64,000 nucleotides of DNA from Granulosicoccus sp964437945 (GCA_964437945.1 CAYTJF010000003.1:5076-69075), one strand, 5' to 3'; numbered from the stretch's first letter, positions 27,601-36,299 are shown. Notes: generated by a model from the sequence alone, not told the origin. Made by a program: numbers and translations.

Positions 27601-28186
27601 CAACAACCGGTATACCCAATTCGGAGGCAATTTTGCAGGCACCTCTTATATAGGCCTGCTCACCAGAGCGATCGGTTCGGGTGAGCTCCAGATAGTATCG
27701 ATCGCCGAACAGTTTCTGCCAATTTGCAGCCAGCTCTTGCGCCCGTTCATCTTGCCCGCGCTGCAGCGCATCAGCAACGTCGCTCTCGATACCGCCAGAG
27801 AGCATGATAATGCCGTCGCAACTATCGTTCATCCACTGGCGCTGTATTACTGGTGTACCTGAGTGTTGTCCCTCCTGGAAACTACGAGATACCATACGGG
27901 TGAGGTTGCCGTAACCAATATCGTTTTGCACCAGTAGCAACGCTCGATAAATTTCAGGCTTATTCGGGTCTGGTTGAATGCGCACATCCACCCCGGCAAT
28001 CGGTTTAATACCGCCATGCAGAGCCGCCCGGTAAAATTTAACCAGGGCAAACAGATTACCGCGATCGGTCACTGCCACCGCCGGCATGGTTTCGGCTACT
28101 TTTTTAACAAGCGGCTTAATGCGCACAGTACTGTCGATTAACGAGAATTCAGTATGAACACTCAGATGAACAAATCGGTGACTCAT
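24668..28186 (-). CDS. dnaE: DNA polymerase III subunit alpha
   Basis: Replicative polymerase of 1172 residues, close to E. coli DnaE (1160). The PHP domain opens with LSVHTEFSLIDSTV near residue 8. The palm carries the catalytic aspartates in MPDFDIDFCMDGRDRVIQYV near 400, and the region GPGRGSGAGSLVAYSLKITD near 360 is typical. The C-terminal OB fold and tau-binding tail are present. It overlaps the rnhB stop by 4 nt (ATGA), consistent with coupled translation. Confidence 0.98.
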   Translation of the reverse strand: MSHRFVHLSVHTEFSLIDSTVRIKPLVKKVAETMPAVAVTDRGNLFALVKFYRAALHGGIKPIAGVDVRIQPDPNKPEIYRALLLVQNDIGYGNLTRMVSRSFQEGQHSGTPVIQRQWMNDSCDGIIMLSGGIESDVADALQRGQDERAQELAANWQKLFGDRYYLELTRTDRSGEQAYIRGACKIASELGIPVVATNDVRFIDKDDYAAHEARECIQSGYVLADSSRVKQISEFQYLKTEEQMCSLFEDIPQALANSVEIAKRCNLQLSLGKPVLPDFPIPDGMTESEYFRQLSVDGLEERLAQLYDTTAQNFADIRKPYDDRLVQELDVITQMEFPGYFLIVADFIRWSRENAIPVGPGRGSGAGSLVAYSLKITDLDPLEYDLLFERFLNPERVSMPDFDIDFCMDGRDRVIQYVSQTYGAHRVSQIITYGTMAAKAVVRDVGRVMSHPYGFVDRIAKMVPFEVGMTLTKALDESEDLARAYRNDEEVTSLLDMALALEGLARNAGKHAGGVVIAPTALTDFTPLYCESDGSSLVTQFDKDDAEDVGLVKFDFLGLRTLTIIDNAVKEINVKLDQPLDLLALPLDDEPTYKLLQKAQTTAVFQLESNGMKRLIERLQPDNFEDIIALVALYRPGPLQSGMVDDFIDRKHGRKQLAWPHEDYQLDVLKPVLEPTYGVILYQEQVIQIAQVMGGFSLGSADILRRAMGKKKAEEMAKQRSGFLIGCEENNIDKDLAGNIFDLVEKFAGYGFNKSHSAAYALLSYQTAWLKCHHPAAFMAAVLSADMDNTDKVVVLIEECNSMGLTVKPPSVNHSQVRFSVLDDNTVVYGLGAIRGVGEAALSNVLVQRDENGPFNDLDDLCRRADQGTVNKRVLEALIKAGAADELGPNRASLMAYLADALHGAEQMHRDNAAGQNDLFGLDGPIDGPTTDNSDNTTVVIPLKDDWTDRQRLAAEKDTLGLYLSGHPINEFKAELEKFTHGSLKTICAKATPTDNNMPGYRQKGVPVIAAGLVMAVRFRDIQGRKMAFITLDDKTGRVEISLSGELIDSHAHLIVKDEVLVVDGDVSPDDFNGGYKIRAREIYDLAQARSRFARRLVINLKQEQLKQNGLADLVAALSHYKSGSTPVCFQYDNGQARARIQAGQLWWVNPQDELLTNLNQLAGEGSAELVY

Positions 28187-28806
28187 GCGTTAGCTGTATT
28201 TTTTTTGACCATTAAGGCATTGCGTACGGGTGCGAACGATGTTCGGTGCAATGGCAACACACCATACTCCATAATAGCCGCTCGATGCTGTGCTGTGGGA
28301 TAACCCTTGTGGCTATTAAAGCCATATTCTGGATGTATTTTGTGCAGTTCATCCATTTGCCGATCACGATAAACCTTCGCAATGATTGAAGCCGCACTGA
28401 TTGCTTGTACGTGCTGATCACCCTTCACTATTGCCTGTTTCGGGTAAGACGTTTCCGGGCAACGATTACCATCCACCAATACCAGCTGTGGCTTGACCTT
28501 CAGGCCCTCGATTGCTCGCTGCATGGCAAGCATGCTGGCATGCAAAATGTTCAATTGATCAATTTCTGCCACACTCGCCTCAGCGATATAAAAGCTTAAG
28601 GTTTGGCGTTGGATCACCTCGTCAAGTTCCTCACGGCGGGCCGCCTTCAACAGTTTTGAATCGAGCAACCCTTCAATGGGTCTGGATGGGTCTAACACAA
28701 CAGCGGCGGCTACCACTGAACCCGCCAGTGGACCACGCCCAACCTCATCAACCCCGGCTATCAGGAACGGTTGCAGAGCAGTTTGCAATATGTTTTTCGA
28801 TGGCAT
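28183..28806 (-). CDS. rnhB: Ribonuclease HII
   Basis: Removes RNA from RNA/DNA hybrids and single ribonucleotides. GVDEVGRGPLAGSVVAAAVV is near residue 19 with the first catalytic residues, and SIIAKVYRDRQMDELH and GYNSHKGYPT-like FNSHKGYPTAQH sit near 150-175. I choose ATG at 28806 (207 residues); a GTG start at 28848 would add 14 non-conserved residues. It precedes dnaE with an ATGA overlap. The usual upstream lpxA-lpxB genes are not here; an oppositely oriented gene begins 50 nt away. Confidence 0.95.
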   Translation of the reverse strand: MPSKNILQTALQPFLIAGVDEVGRGPLAGSVVAAAVVLDPSRPIEGLLDSKLLKAARREELDEVIQRQTLSFYIAEASVAEIDQLNILHASMLAMQRAIEGLKVKPQLVLVDGNRCPETSYPKQAIVKGDQHVQAISAASIIAKVYRDRQMDELHKIHPEYGFNSHKGYPTAQHRAAIMEYGVLPLHRTSFAPVRNALMVKKNTANA

Positions 28807-28855
28807 GGCGAGCAATATACTTTGTCTTGCGCGCTTGCCCAAGTACACTTACAGA

Positions 28856-29860
28856 ATGACACAAACCGTAACCACAAAACGCAACAGCGAAACAGCGTCA
28901 ATGAACCAATCAGCAGATATACCTAGCCTAAACCTGCTGAAAATGGCGGTGGTTGGCACCGGGTACCTGGGTCGGTTTCATGCACAAAAATACCACCAAC
29001 TCGCTCAGTGTGAGTTGATCGCCATCAGCGATGTTGATGCGGTTCGCGCTACCACTATTGCTGATGAGCTCTCTACAGTTGCGCTCAACGACCATACGGA
29101 TTTAATCGGAAAAGTGGATGCTGTCAGTGTAGCCTCACCCACAACTACCCACTTTGCCGTAGCCAGGGATTTACTCGAAGCCGGCATTCATGTTCTGGTA
29201 GAGAAACCCATTACCGTAACCGTTGATGAAGCAGAAAAGCTGATTGAGATTGCACGCAAAAACGGCAGCGTGTTGCAGGTAGGACACCTTGAAAGATTCA
29301 ATCCGGCCTTGCTATCGGTTGCCGATCAAATAAAAAATCCATTGTTTATCGAATCGCACCGACTGGCTCCGTTTAACACCCGCGGTGCAGATGTCAATGT
29401 AGTATTAGATCTAATGATTCACGATATCGACATCATTATGCACCTGGTTGATGCAGACCTAACTGCAATACATGCTAACGGTGCACCGATAGTGTCCAGT
29501 GAAACAGACATAGCTAACGCTCGGCTCGAATTCAGCAATGGCTGTGTGGCAAATGTCACCGCCAGCCGAGTCAGCGGTAAAGTTGAACGACGCATGCGCT
29601 TTTTTCAAAAAGACACGTATGTTGCGGTAGATTTCCAGGAAAACACCTCACGTGTTTGCAAGGTTGATCGAGAGCAGCCAGACAAAGATGGCATGCCGGT
29701 GATCGATTGTATTGATGAAAGCCTGGACAAAGGCGACGCCATTCGCGCAGAAATAGAAGCATTTATTATCGCCATCAATTCCGGCTCTCGCCCACTGGTT
29801 AGTGGTGAAGATGGATTGCGGGCACTTAAAACAGCGATTGAGATCGGGCAAAAGTTCTGA
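28856..29860 (+). CDS. Gfo/Idh/MocA oxidoreductase, possibly lipid A sugar-related
   Basis: 334-residue NAD-dependent dehydrogenase. VVGTGYLGRFHAQKYHQLA near residue 27 is the Rossmann loop, HVLVEKPITV near 118 holds the catalytic lysine, and VGHLERFNPALLS near 143 and DLMIHDIDIIMHLVD near 188 follow. This subgroup with LERFNPA and a HDIDII motif is often found beside lpx genes and includes GnnA, which acts on UDP-GlcNAc in 3-amino lipid A synthesis. The rnhB neighbourhood agrees with that, but no GnnB aminotransferase is visible. ATG at 28901 is an alternative start closer to the conserved region. Confidence 0.75.
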   Translation: MTQTVTTKRNSETASMNQSADIPSLNLLKMAVVGTGYLGRFHAQKYHQLAQCELIAISDVDAVRATTIADELSTVALNDHTDLIGKVDAVSVASPTTTHFAVARDLLEAGIHVLVEKPITVTVDEAEKLIEIARKNGSVLQVGHLERFNPALLSVADQIKNPLFIESHRLAPFNTRGADVNVVLDLMIHDIDIIMHLVDADLTAIHANGAPIVSSETDIANARLEFSNGCVANVTASRVSGKVERRMRFFQKDTYVAVDFQENTSRVCKVDREQPDKDGMPVIDCIDESLDKGDAIRAEIEAFIIAINSGSRPLVSGEDGLRALKTAIEIGQKF

Positions 29861-30207
29861 CTAACACTTACCTTCCGGGCGCATTGCAAATGCTTCGTCG
29901 CGATAAAGCAAACAACAGTGAATTCGAATTATTTCGTCAGACTGATCGATGCTCACTAATTACTCTCATCGCGCAAGGTAGTTTTGATGGCGTACCCTAT
30001 TAGAATCTGTGTCTTACGGTCACGATGTCAAACTTCGTCAACACAAAAGACACACGGAACTAACCATTGTGTGTACTGATCTTAAGCCTGTACGTCAACC
30101 AGCACCGTCTCGGCTCTGTTGAGCGCCTGTAGATATGGGCTACACTCAGTTTATTCGGATTGGTCAATATCTGATTGAACATCCAATAACGAAAACAGGA
30201 TGAATCC
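29861..30207. other. Intergenic region upstream of the outer-membrane barrel gene
   Basis: 347 bp with no gene. Its main content is the promoter candidate described separately and an AGGA ribosome site 10 nt before the ATG at 30208. I see no RNA structure or mobile element in it. Confidence 0.5.
30119..30146 (+). promoter_or_regulatory. Candidate sigma-70 promoter for the DUF481 gene
   Basis: TTGAGC and TACACT are spaced by 16 bp, about 60 bp before the start codon. The match is moderate and was found by eye. Confidence 0.3.
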
Positions 30208-30903
30208 ATGAAAAACAATGTATTTGGTGTGCTGCTGACTGCAGTGCTGGCCATACCCACAATCGTTGTACCGGGTAGCGTATACGGTGACTGGAGTGGT
30301 GATATCGAAGGCGGTACGGTTGTACAGGGCGATGGCAACGGCTCATTGATACGCTTTAAATTGAGCAACAGTGATCGTCCTCTGAATCAGCAGTTTTATG
30401 CAGACTGGATACAGGGCGACGCTGGTACCAGTTATAGAGTTGGCTATGAACCCCAATTCTGGTTTTCTGATCAAATTTACGCTTTTGGTGACGCCAGTTG
30501 GCTGACTGCCAAAGATATTAATATTGATCAGGAAACTGCTTTGTTTGCAGGTTTGGGTATTCAATTGCTCAACACGAGATCGACAAACTTATACGCAGAA
30601 GCGGGCGCAGGAAGAACATCAACCGAATTCAGTGCCCAAACTGGTATTGCTGAGCAGGATATTGACTCAACCGTGGCACGCATTGGCGCATCACAAGCAT
30701 TGACAGACCTTTTGAAGCTGGAACTGGACGGCGACTTATCAACATCTGATGTAGTAGACAGAACCACTGCAGAAGCGGCAATCTCTTTTAGAGTGCCTGG
30801 TGGGGCTATTAAATACACCTATCGCTTACGCACTACTGAGTTTGACGGTCAAGAAGCGGTCGACACAACAGATTCGTTCGTATCGTTTAGCTACGGATTC
30901 TAA
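30208..30903 (+). CDS. DUF481 family outer-membrane protein
   Basis: 231 residues. A signal peptide covers about residues 1-28 (VLLTAVLAIPTIVVPGSVYGD). The rest alternates hydrophobic and polar residues in beta-strand style (YRVGYEPQFWFSDQIYAFGD, LFAGLGIQLLNTRSTNLY) and ends in a terminal phenylalanine, SFVSFSYGF, as in BAM-inserted barrels. This fits the DUF481/YdiY family of small salt-induced barrels. The function is unknown. It converges with the pyrophosphatase gene over a hairpin. Confidence 0.78.
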   Translation: MKNNVFGVLLTAVLAIPTIVVPGSVYGDWSGDIEGGTVVQGDGNGSLIRFKLSNSDRPLNQQFYADWIQGDAGTSYRVGYEPQFWFSDQIYAFGDASWLTAKDINIDQETALFAGLGIQLLNTRSTNLYAEAGAGRTSTEFSAQTGIAEQDIDSTVARIGASQALTDLLKLELDGDLSTSDVVDRTTAEAAISFRVPGGAIKYTYRLRTTEFDGQEAVDTTDSFVSFSYGF

Positions 30904-30932
30904 GCTTTCGGGTAAACACACAAAAACCTTGA

Positions 30933-30960
30933 GATGGGAGTGATAACCATCACACCCATC
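30933..30960. terminator. Stem-loop between convergent genes
   Basis: GATGGGAGTGAT pairs with ATCACACCCATC across AACC, with one mismatch. It sits in the 86-bp space between the convergent DUF481 and ppa genes. There is no clear U-tract on either side, so it may be a Rho-dependent or processing stem. Confidence 0.5.
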
Positions 30961-30989
30961 GATTGCATCAAGGCCGTACGTTACACCTT

Positions 30990-31547
30990 TTAGCCAACAA
31001 TCGATAGCTTGGGTGCACTGTGGCCGGCTGCTCGATCGATTGCCTCTTCTATTAGTCTCATTGCGTCAGTTGCATCGCCCCAGCGCTCAATCTTGACCCA
31101 CTTGTCTGGTTCAAGATCTTTATAGTGTTGGAAAAAATGCTCTATTTGCTGGCGAGTAATGACGGGTAAATCCTCGCAAGATTGCACATCAATGTATCGG
31201 TGAGACATCTTTTCTGATGGAACTGCGATAAGTTTCTCATCCTGTCCACCGTCATCTTCCATCACCAATACACCTATTGGTCGGCAATTAATGACTGCAC
31301 CAGGAATGATTGGTCGCGTGTTGCAAATCAATACATCGATTGGATCGCCATCTTCTGACAAGGTGTGTGGCACGAACCCATAATTGCCTGGATAACGCAT
31401 GGGGGTATAAAGAAATCGATCTACAAACATAGCGCCAGAGGCTTTGTCCATTTCGTATTTGATTGGCTCCCCGCCTACAGGCACTTCTACAATGACATTA
31501 ATATCGTCGGGTGCATCGTACCCAAGCGGAATCTGATCTAGTTTCAT
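30990..31547 (-). CDS. ppa: Inorganic pyrophosphatase (family I), copy A
   Basis: Hydrolyses pyrophosphate from biosynthetic reactions. 185 residues; the catalytic metal site EDGDPIDVLI is near residue 67 and YPGNYGFVPHTLSEDGDP precedes it, with KWVKIERWGDA near the end. Compared with the adjacent copy (31676-32206) it has an extra C-terminal tail (AGHSAPKLSIVG). The two share most of their sequence, including the active site, and lie 128 bp apart on the same strand, so they look like a tandem duplication. Confidence 0.95.
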   Translation of the reverse strand: MKLDQIPLGYDAPDDINVIVEVPVGGEPIKYEMDKASGAMFVDRFLYTPMRYPGNYGFVPHTLSEDGDPIDVLICNTRPIIPGAVINCRPIGVLVMEDDGGQDEKLIAVPSEKMSHRYIDVQSCEDLPVITRQQIEHFFQHYKDLEPDKWVKIERWGDATDAMRLIEEAIDRAAGHSAPKLSIVG

Positions 31548-31675
31548 TTTACGTTAGTATCAAAAGCTAATTAATGCATCCAGCTGTGCAAGAACGCCGC
31601 CAGAGAGCTGTATGATGGTTGTCTTATCGTCTCTATTGATTTAGCGTTCCTGTAGACACTTTGGCAGGAGCCCTA

Positions 31676-32206
31676 CTACACTCTCCCGGCCCGCTCAATG
31701 GCTTCTACTAATAACTGTTTCGCTTTGGCTGCAGACCCCCACTCGTGCACTTTGACCCATTTCCCGAGCTCCAAATCTTTGTAGTGTTTGAAAAAATGCT
31801 CGATTTGATCGCGAGTAATTTGCGGTAAATCGGTGTGGTCGCGGATATTTTCGTAGCGTTTGGTAACCAGAGTTGATGGCACAGTGATTAATTTTTCATC
31901 CTGACCACCGTCATCCTCCATAACCAGCACACCAATTGGCACACAGTTAACCACGCCACCAGCGATAATCGCTCGCGTGTTACAAATAAGCACATCGATC
32001 GGGTCCCCATCTTCAGACAAGGTATGCGGTACGAATCCGTAGTTTCCAGGGTATCGCATGGGCGTATACAAAAAACGATCGACAAACAAGGCCCCGGACT
32101 GCTTGTCGAGCTCGTACTTTATCGGCTCTCCACCAATAGGCACTTCGACAATAACATTGACATCGTCGGGAGCACTATTGCCTATCGCAATCTTTTCAAG
32201 GTTCAT
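31676..32206 (-). CDS. ppa: Inorganic pyrophosphatase (family I), copy B
   Basis: 176-residue paralogue of the neighbouring gene. It has the same EDGDPIDVLI metal site, VEVPIGGEPIKYELDK near residue 21 and KWVKVHEWGSAAKAKQLL at the end. Differences concentrate at the extreme termini and in the loop VPSTLVTKRYENI, which suggests the duplication is old enough to have diverged. Both copies keep all visible active-site residues, so both are probably functional. The membrane pyrophosphatase follows upstream. Confidence 0.95.
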   Translation of the reverse strand: MNLEKIAIGNSAPDDVNVIVEVPIGGEPIKYELDKQSGALFVDRFLYTPMRYPGNYGFVPHTLSEDGDPIDVLICNTRAIIAGGVVNCVPIGVLVMEDDGGQDEKLITVPSTLVTKRYENIRDHTDLPQITRDQIEHFFKHYKDLELGKWVKVHEWGSAAKAKQLLVEAIERAGRV

Positions 32207-32349
32207 AAATTATTAATACGGTGTTATTTATCTAGTTCGTTATTATGCAAAAAACAGGCGAATCACAGTGATAGTTTTCGTCACATCAGAATAGACGAGC
32301 AGAATAGAAAGGCAAAAAAGACGAGCAGAAAAGACAAGCAGAAAAGACA

Positions 32350-32369
32350 AAGGGCCTAAAGAGGCCCTT
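32350..32369 (-). terminator. Rho-independent terminator after hppA
   Basis: Read on the minus strand, AAGGGCCT and AGGCCCTT form an 8-bp stem with a short CTTT-type loop, followed by a pyrimidine-rich stretch (TGTCTTTTCTG repeated). It lies 50 bp after the hppA stop. Confidence 0.8.
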
Positions 32370-32421
32370 GGTCTGTCGCTGGATACATCACCAGCGGTAA
32401 AACAATGTTATTTGATCAATG

Positions 32422-34440
32422 TTACAAAATGGGTGCAATAACCAAACTTACAATGGCCATGACATTGATCAGGATATTCATCGATGGACCCGAAGTATCT
32501 TTGAATGGGTCGCCAACGGTATCACCAATAACTGCCGCTTCGTGTGTATCTGAACCTTTACCACCCAGATTGCCTTTCTCTACATACTTCTTGGCGTTAT
32601 CCCAGGCACCACCAGCATTTGCCATCATTAGTGCCAACAACACACAACCAAGCAACGCACCAGCAAGCATGCCACCCAAAGCTTCGGCACCGATAATCAG
32701 ACCAACAACCGGTGGCGCAGCAACAGCAATACAACCGGGCAAGATCATTTTTTTCAATGCAGCTGTGGTTGCAATGTCAACACAGCGATCGCTGTCAGGC
32801 TCGGCTTTTCCTTCTTTAAGACCCGGAATTTCTTTGAACTGACGACGAATCTCTTCGATCATTTCCATTGCAGCATCACCAACCGCTGTCATGGTAATAG
32901 CGGCGATCAAAAATGGTAGTAAGCCGCCAATAAACAAACCAACCAAAACCATCGGGTTAGACAATTCCAATGCAAAGTCGGCATTGGATGCGGTCATGGT
33001 TTCAACGAACGCAGCAATAATGGCCAAGGCCGCAAGTGCTGCTGCACCAATGGCAAATCCTTTACCAATTGCTGCAGTGGTGTTACCGACTTCATCGAGA
33101 CCATCAGTAATTTCACGAGTATCTTCACCCAGACCCGCCATTTCGGCAATGCCACCGGCATTGTCAGCGACAGGACCATAGGCATCGAGTGCCATGGTCA
33201 TACCGACCGTTGCAAGCATGCCCACCGCCGCTATGCCAACACCGTATAAACCGGCTACTGATGTGGATATAAAGATGATCAGACAGATGGTAAGCACTGG
33301 AATAACAACCGACTCCATACCCACAGCCAAACCGGTGATGATGACGGTTGCACTGCCGGTTTTCCCAGATTCTGCAATACGTCTAACCGGCCCCATAGCC
33401 GTGTAGTACTCGGTCACCAAACCGATAATAATGCCGCCAGCAGTACCTGCCAGAATTGCCCACCAGATGTTCATGGAAAGCCCCATGGCCCAAACCAGTA
33501 TCAAGGCTAGTACAACCAATGCCACTGCTGAAATCTGATGACCCAGACGCAATGCTTTTTCAGGGGCTTCGCTAGATTTGGATCGCACAACTACAATACC
33601 GAGGATTGAACACAACAAACCAGCAGTGGCAAGCAACAATGGCATACCCATCAAAGCGCCACGATCACCGCCACCCAGGGCTTCAACACTATCAGGACCG
33701 GTAAGCACAAGCGTAGATGCAATCGCAATGGTTGCGATCATCGAGCCACAATAAGATTCGAATATATCCGAACCCATACCAGCTACATCGCCAACGTTGT
33801 CACCAACGTTGTCAGCAATTACACCGGGGTTACGGGGATCGTCTTCAGGTATACCAGCTTCGAGCTTGCCTACCAAATCAGCGCCTACATCGGCGGATTT
33901 TGTGAATATGCCGCCACCAACACGTGAAAACAATGCAACACTGGACGCACCCATTCCAAAGCCATGGATAGCGTGAACATGCTCAGGATTGCCACCGAAG
34001 AAAAAATACAGAAAACCCAAACCAACCAGACCCAATGCAGCAACACACAGACCCATGATTGACCCACCGAAAAAGGCAACCGTTAGCGCTTCTGCCTGAC
34101 CTTTTTCGTGAGCAGCCAAGGTTGTTCTAACATTTGCCTTTGTGGCGGAGAACATACCCAGATACCCTGCAGCTGCTGAACATGCAGCACCAACAATAAA
34201 CGACAACGTGGTACCAAAACCAACGAAGATTAAAAGCAACACCACCAAAACACCGGCAAATATACCCAACATTTTGTATTCGCGGTGCATGAAAACCATG
34301 GCACCCGAGTGAATGGCATCGCCAATTGATTTGATTTTACCGTCCCCTTCATCGTAATCCACCAACATCCGGTATATTACGAAGGCAACAAATAGCCCTC
34401 CACAGCCGAAAAGAAACGGCCATAATCCGATCCAACCCAT
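32422..34440 (-). CDS. hppA: Membrane-bound pyrophosphatase (K+-dependent, H+ or Na+ pump)
   Basis: 672-residue membrane protein of about 16 helices that pumps ions with PPi energy. Active-site loops GIPEDDPRNPGVIADNVGDN and VGDVAGMGSDIFESYCGSM are complete. The motif GNTTAAIGKG has alanine where K+-independent enzymes have lysine, pointing to K+ dependence. The glutamate in DIFESY is at the position found in Na+-pumping TmPPase, so Na+ transport is possible (inference). The C-terminal lysine/aspartate motif is present. It precedes two soluble pyrophosphatase genes on the same strand. Confidence 0.95.
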   Translation of the reverse strand: MGWIGLWPFLFGCGGLFVAFVIYRMLVDYDEGDGKIKSIGDAIHSGAMVFMHREYKMLGIFAGVLVVLLLIFVGFGTTLSFIVGAACSAAAGYLGMFSATKANVRTTLAAHEKGQAEALTVAFFGGSIMGLCVAALGLVGLGFLYFFFGGNPEHVHAIHGFGMGASSVALFSRVGGGIFTKSADVGADLVGKLEAGIPEDDPRNPGVIADNVGDNVGDVAGMGSDIFESYCGSMIATIAIASTLVLTGPDSVEALGGGDRGALMGMPLLLATAGLLCSILGIVVVRSKSSEAPEKALRLGHQISAVALVVLALILVWAMGLSMNIWWAILAGTAGGIIIGLVTEYYTAMGPVRRIAESGKTGSATVIITGLAVGMESVVIPVLTICLIIFISTSVAGLYGVGIAAVGMLATVGMTMALDAYGPVADNAGGIAEMAGLGEDTREITDGLDEVGNTTAAIGKGFAIGAAALAALAIIAAFVETMTASNADFALELSNPMVLVGLFIGGLLPFLIAAITMTAVGDAAMEMIEEIRRQFKEIPGLKEGKAEPDSDRCVDIATTAALKKMILPGCIAVAAPPVVGLIIGAEALGGMLAGALLGCVLLALMMANAGGAWDNAKKYVEKGNLGGKGSDTHEAAVIGDTVGDPFKDTSGPSMNILINVMAIVSLVIAPIL

Positions 34441-34646
34441 TTAACAAGTCCTCCAATTAGTCTTGGTTCAACACAATCGGACAATTGTAACTCAATATGA
34501 TCGGAGACTCGATAGGTAGATACCTTGATTTTGCGTAAAGACAGCTTGTTTAACCTATCGACAACCATGCTTTCGCGCTTAGCGTAAAAAACAAGTCAAA
34601 ATAGTGCGTATGGCATGTTATTTACTACAGATTCCAGGGAATAATC

Positions 34647-34997
34647 TTGAACAAACCGATTTACCATTTAGCTAGCCCGGACGACAATGTGAAACTGGAG
34701 CAAACCGGAACCTACAGCTCTCCATCCCTTGAAACTGAGGGTTTTATACACTGCTGTGCCGCTAATCAACTACCGGGAGTTATCCAGCGCTACTACACTG
34801 ATGCGAGCAAACTGGTTCTGCTGCACATTGATGCTGAACTGCTTACAGAGGAGCTGGTATACGAAAATACCTCTGGTGGCACCGAAGCCTTTCCACATAT
34901 TTATGGACAAATCAATGCAGCAGCAGTAGTGGACACCGTGATGCTTGATCAATCAGACATAGCCCGAATTGCTGCCAGTGGAGAATATCAGCCATAG
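34647..34997 (+). CDS. DUF952 domain-containing protein
   Basis: 116 residues of unknown function. The DUF952 pattern is clear: IYHLASPDD near the start, SLETEGFIHCCAANQLPGV near 28, YTDASKLVLLHID near 51 and FPHIYGQINAAAVVDTV near 81. The start is TTG at 34647, supported by AGGGA 7 nt upstream. No ATG in frame would keep the conserved beginning. It is followed 43 nt later by the DUF2164 gene, probably as an operon. Confidence 0.82.
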   Translation: MNKPIYHLASPDDNVKLEQTGTYSSPSLETEGFIHCCAANQLPGVIQRYYTDASKLVLLHIDAELLTEELVYENTSGGTEAFPHIYGQINAAAVVDTVMLDQSDIARIAASGEYQP

Positions 34998-35040
34998 CTC
35001 AAGCCGCCCGAACCCGCCGCAGCCAAACCAGGAACCAGAC

Positions 35041-35295
35041 ATGGCAGAGATCAAATTAAGTAAAGAGAATACGGCACGTATCGTGCCTCGAATTCAGGAG
35101 TACTTCAAAACCAAGCTTGATAGTGATATCGGGCAATTTGACGCTGAGTTCTTACTTGAATTCTTTAGTACTGAAATTGGTGTGTATTACTACAACCAGG
35201 CAATAACTGATGCACACCAACTAATCCATAGCCAAATCGACTCTGTTTCAGAGCATTTGCTGGAACTGGAAAAATGGACGCCAGCAGAACGTTAA
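35041..35295 (+). CDS. DUF2164 domain-containing protein
   Basis: 84-residue small protein. KLSKENTARIVPRIQEYFKT near residue 5 and DSDIGQFDAEFLLEFF near 27 are the DUF2164 hallmark. The family is common in Gram-negatives and has no known function. ATG at 35041 follows an AGGAACC ribosome site, so it is preferred over an earlier in-frame ATG inside the previous gene. Confidence 0.82.
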   Translation: MAEIKLSKENTARIVPRIQEYFKTKLDSDIGQFDAEFLLEFFSTEIGVYYYNQAITDAHQLIHSQIDSVSEHLLELEKWTPAER

Positions 35296-35411
35296 CAATG
35301 CAATAACATTAAACAATGCGAGTACGTATCGCGCCTGCCGTGTTGACAAGGTTAGATACAACACTTATCAATCCACCGTTTACCTTTGCCAATAGTGCCG
35401 GACAATACCTG

Positions 35412-36209
35412 ATGGAAAGCTTGCTCAACATCGAAAATCTGTTAACACTTGGTGCGCTGGTCGTACTCCAGGCTGTGCTGGGTTTTGACAACTTGCTTTA
35501 CGTGTCTCTCGAATCGAAAAGAGCTCCGGCTGATAAGCAGGCATGGGTCCGAAAAATGGGCATTGGTATGGCAATTGTGCTACGCATTGTGCTTTTATTC
35601 GCGTTGGTGTCGTTAATTGAATACGTAAAGGACCCCATTCTGAATATCAACATTGACGGCATCATTGAAGGCGTGTTTAACGTGCACAGCATCATTGTTC
35701 TGGTCGGTGGAATATTTATTATTTACACCGCTACAAAAGAAGTCATGCACATGATGCGAATTGAAGAAGATCACGTTGAAGATGCCAAACCAAAGTCTGT
35801 AGGTATGGTGATATTCTGGATTGTATTGATGAACGTTGTTTTTTCGTTCGATTCTATTTTAAGTGCGATGGCATTGACCGACGTGTTCTGGGTCATGGCA
35901 ACAGCAATCATCATCGGTGGCGTTTTAATGATCTGGCTGGCTGAACGTGTATCTACTTTTCTGGAACGCAACCGCATGTATGAAGTGCTTGGCCTGTTCA
36001 TACTGTTTGTAGTTGGTATCATGCTGCTGTCCGAAGGTGGCCATCTTGCCCACTTGCACTTGTTCGGCAATCCAATTGAGTCGATGACCAAAACCACGTT
36101 CTACTTTGTTATTGCAGTGTTGGTACTGACAGACATAGTGCAAACGCGTTACCAGAAAAAACTATTGGCAAAAGCGGCTAGAAACGCTCCAGCGAATCCA
36201 CAAGCCTGA
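35412..36209 (+). CDS. TerC family membrane protein
   Basis: 265 residues with seven or so predicted membrane helices. GALVVLQAVLGFDNLLYVSL near residue 14 and VFSFDSILSAMALT near 140 carry the two conserved aspartates of the family, linked to metal (Mn/Ca) export or tellurite-type stress resistance. ATG at 35412 puts the first helix near residue 10; an earlier ATG at 35316 would add a basic stretch with no ribosome site. A hairpin terminator follows. Confidence 0.88.
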   Translation: MESLLNIENLLTLGALVVLQAVLGFDNLLYVSLESKRAPADKQAWVRKMGIGMAIVLRIVLLFALVSLIEYVKDPILNINIDGIIEGVFNVHSIIVLVGGIFIIYTATKEVMHMMRIEEDHVEDAKPKSVGMVIFWIVLMNVVFSFDSILSAMALTDVFWVMATAIIIGGVLMIWLAERVSTFLERNRMYEVLGLFILFVVGIMLLSEGGHLAHLHLFGNPIESMTKTTFYFVIAVLVLTDIVQTRYQKKLLAKAARNAPANPQA

Positions 36210-36264
36210 ACATAGGCATCCAACTATTTCCCCAAATCTATTCCAAGGGGCAAACTAAAGGGAC

Positions 36265-36299
36265 GGTAGCCGACTCAACAATGATTCGAGTCAGCTACC
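36265..36299 (+). terminator. Rho-independent terminator after terC
   Basis: GGTAGCCGACTCAA and TTCGAGTCAGCTACC pair across a six-base loop with few mismatches, followed by a short TTTCC. It lies 55 bp past the stop. Confidence 0.7.

Noticed and set aside
30933..30960. Rho-independent terminator between DUF481 and ppa
   Set aside because: The stem is good but lacks a U-tract in either direction, so it is listed only as a stem-loop with moderate confidence.
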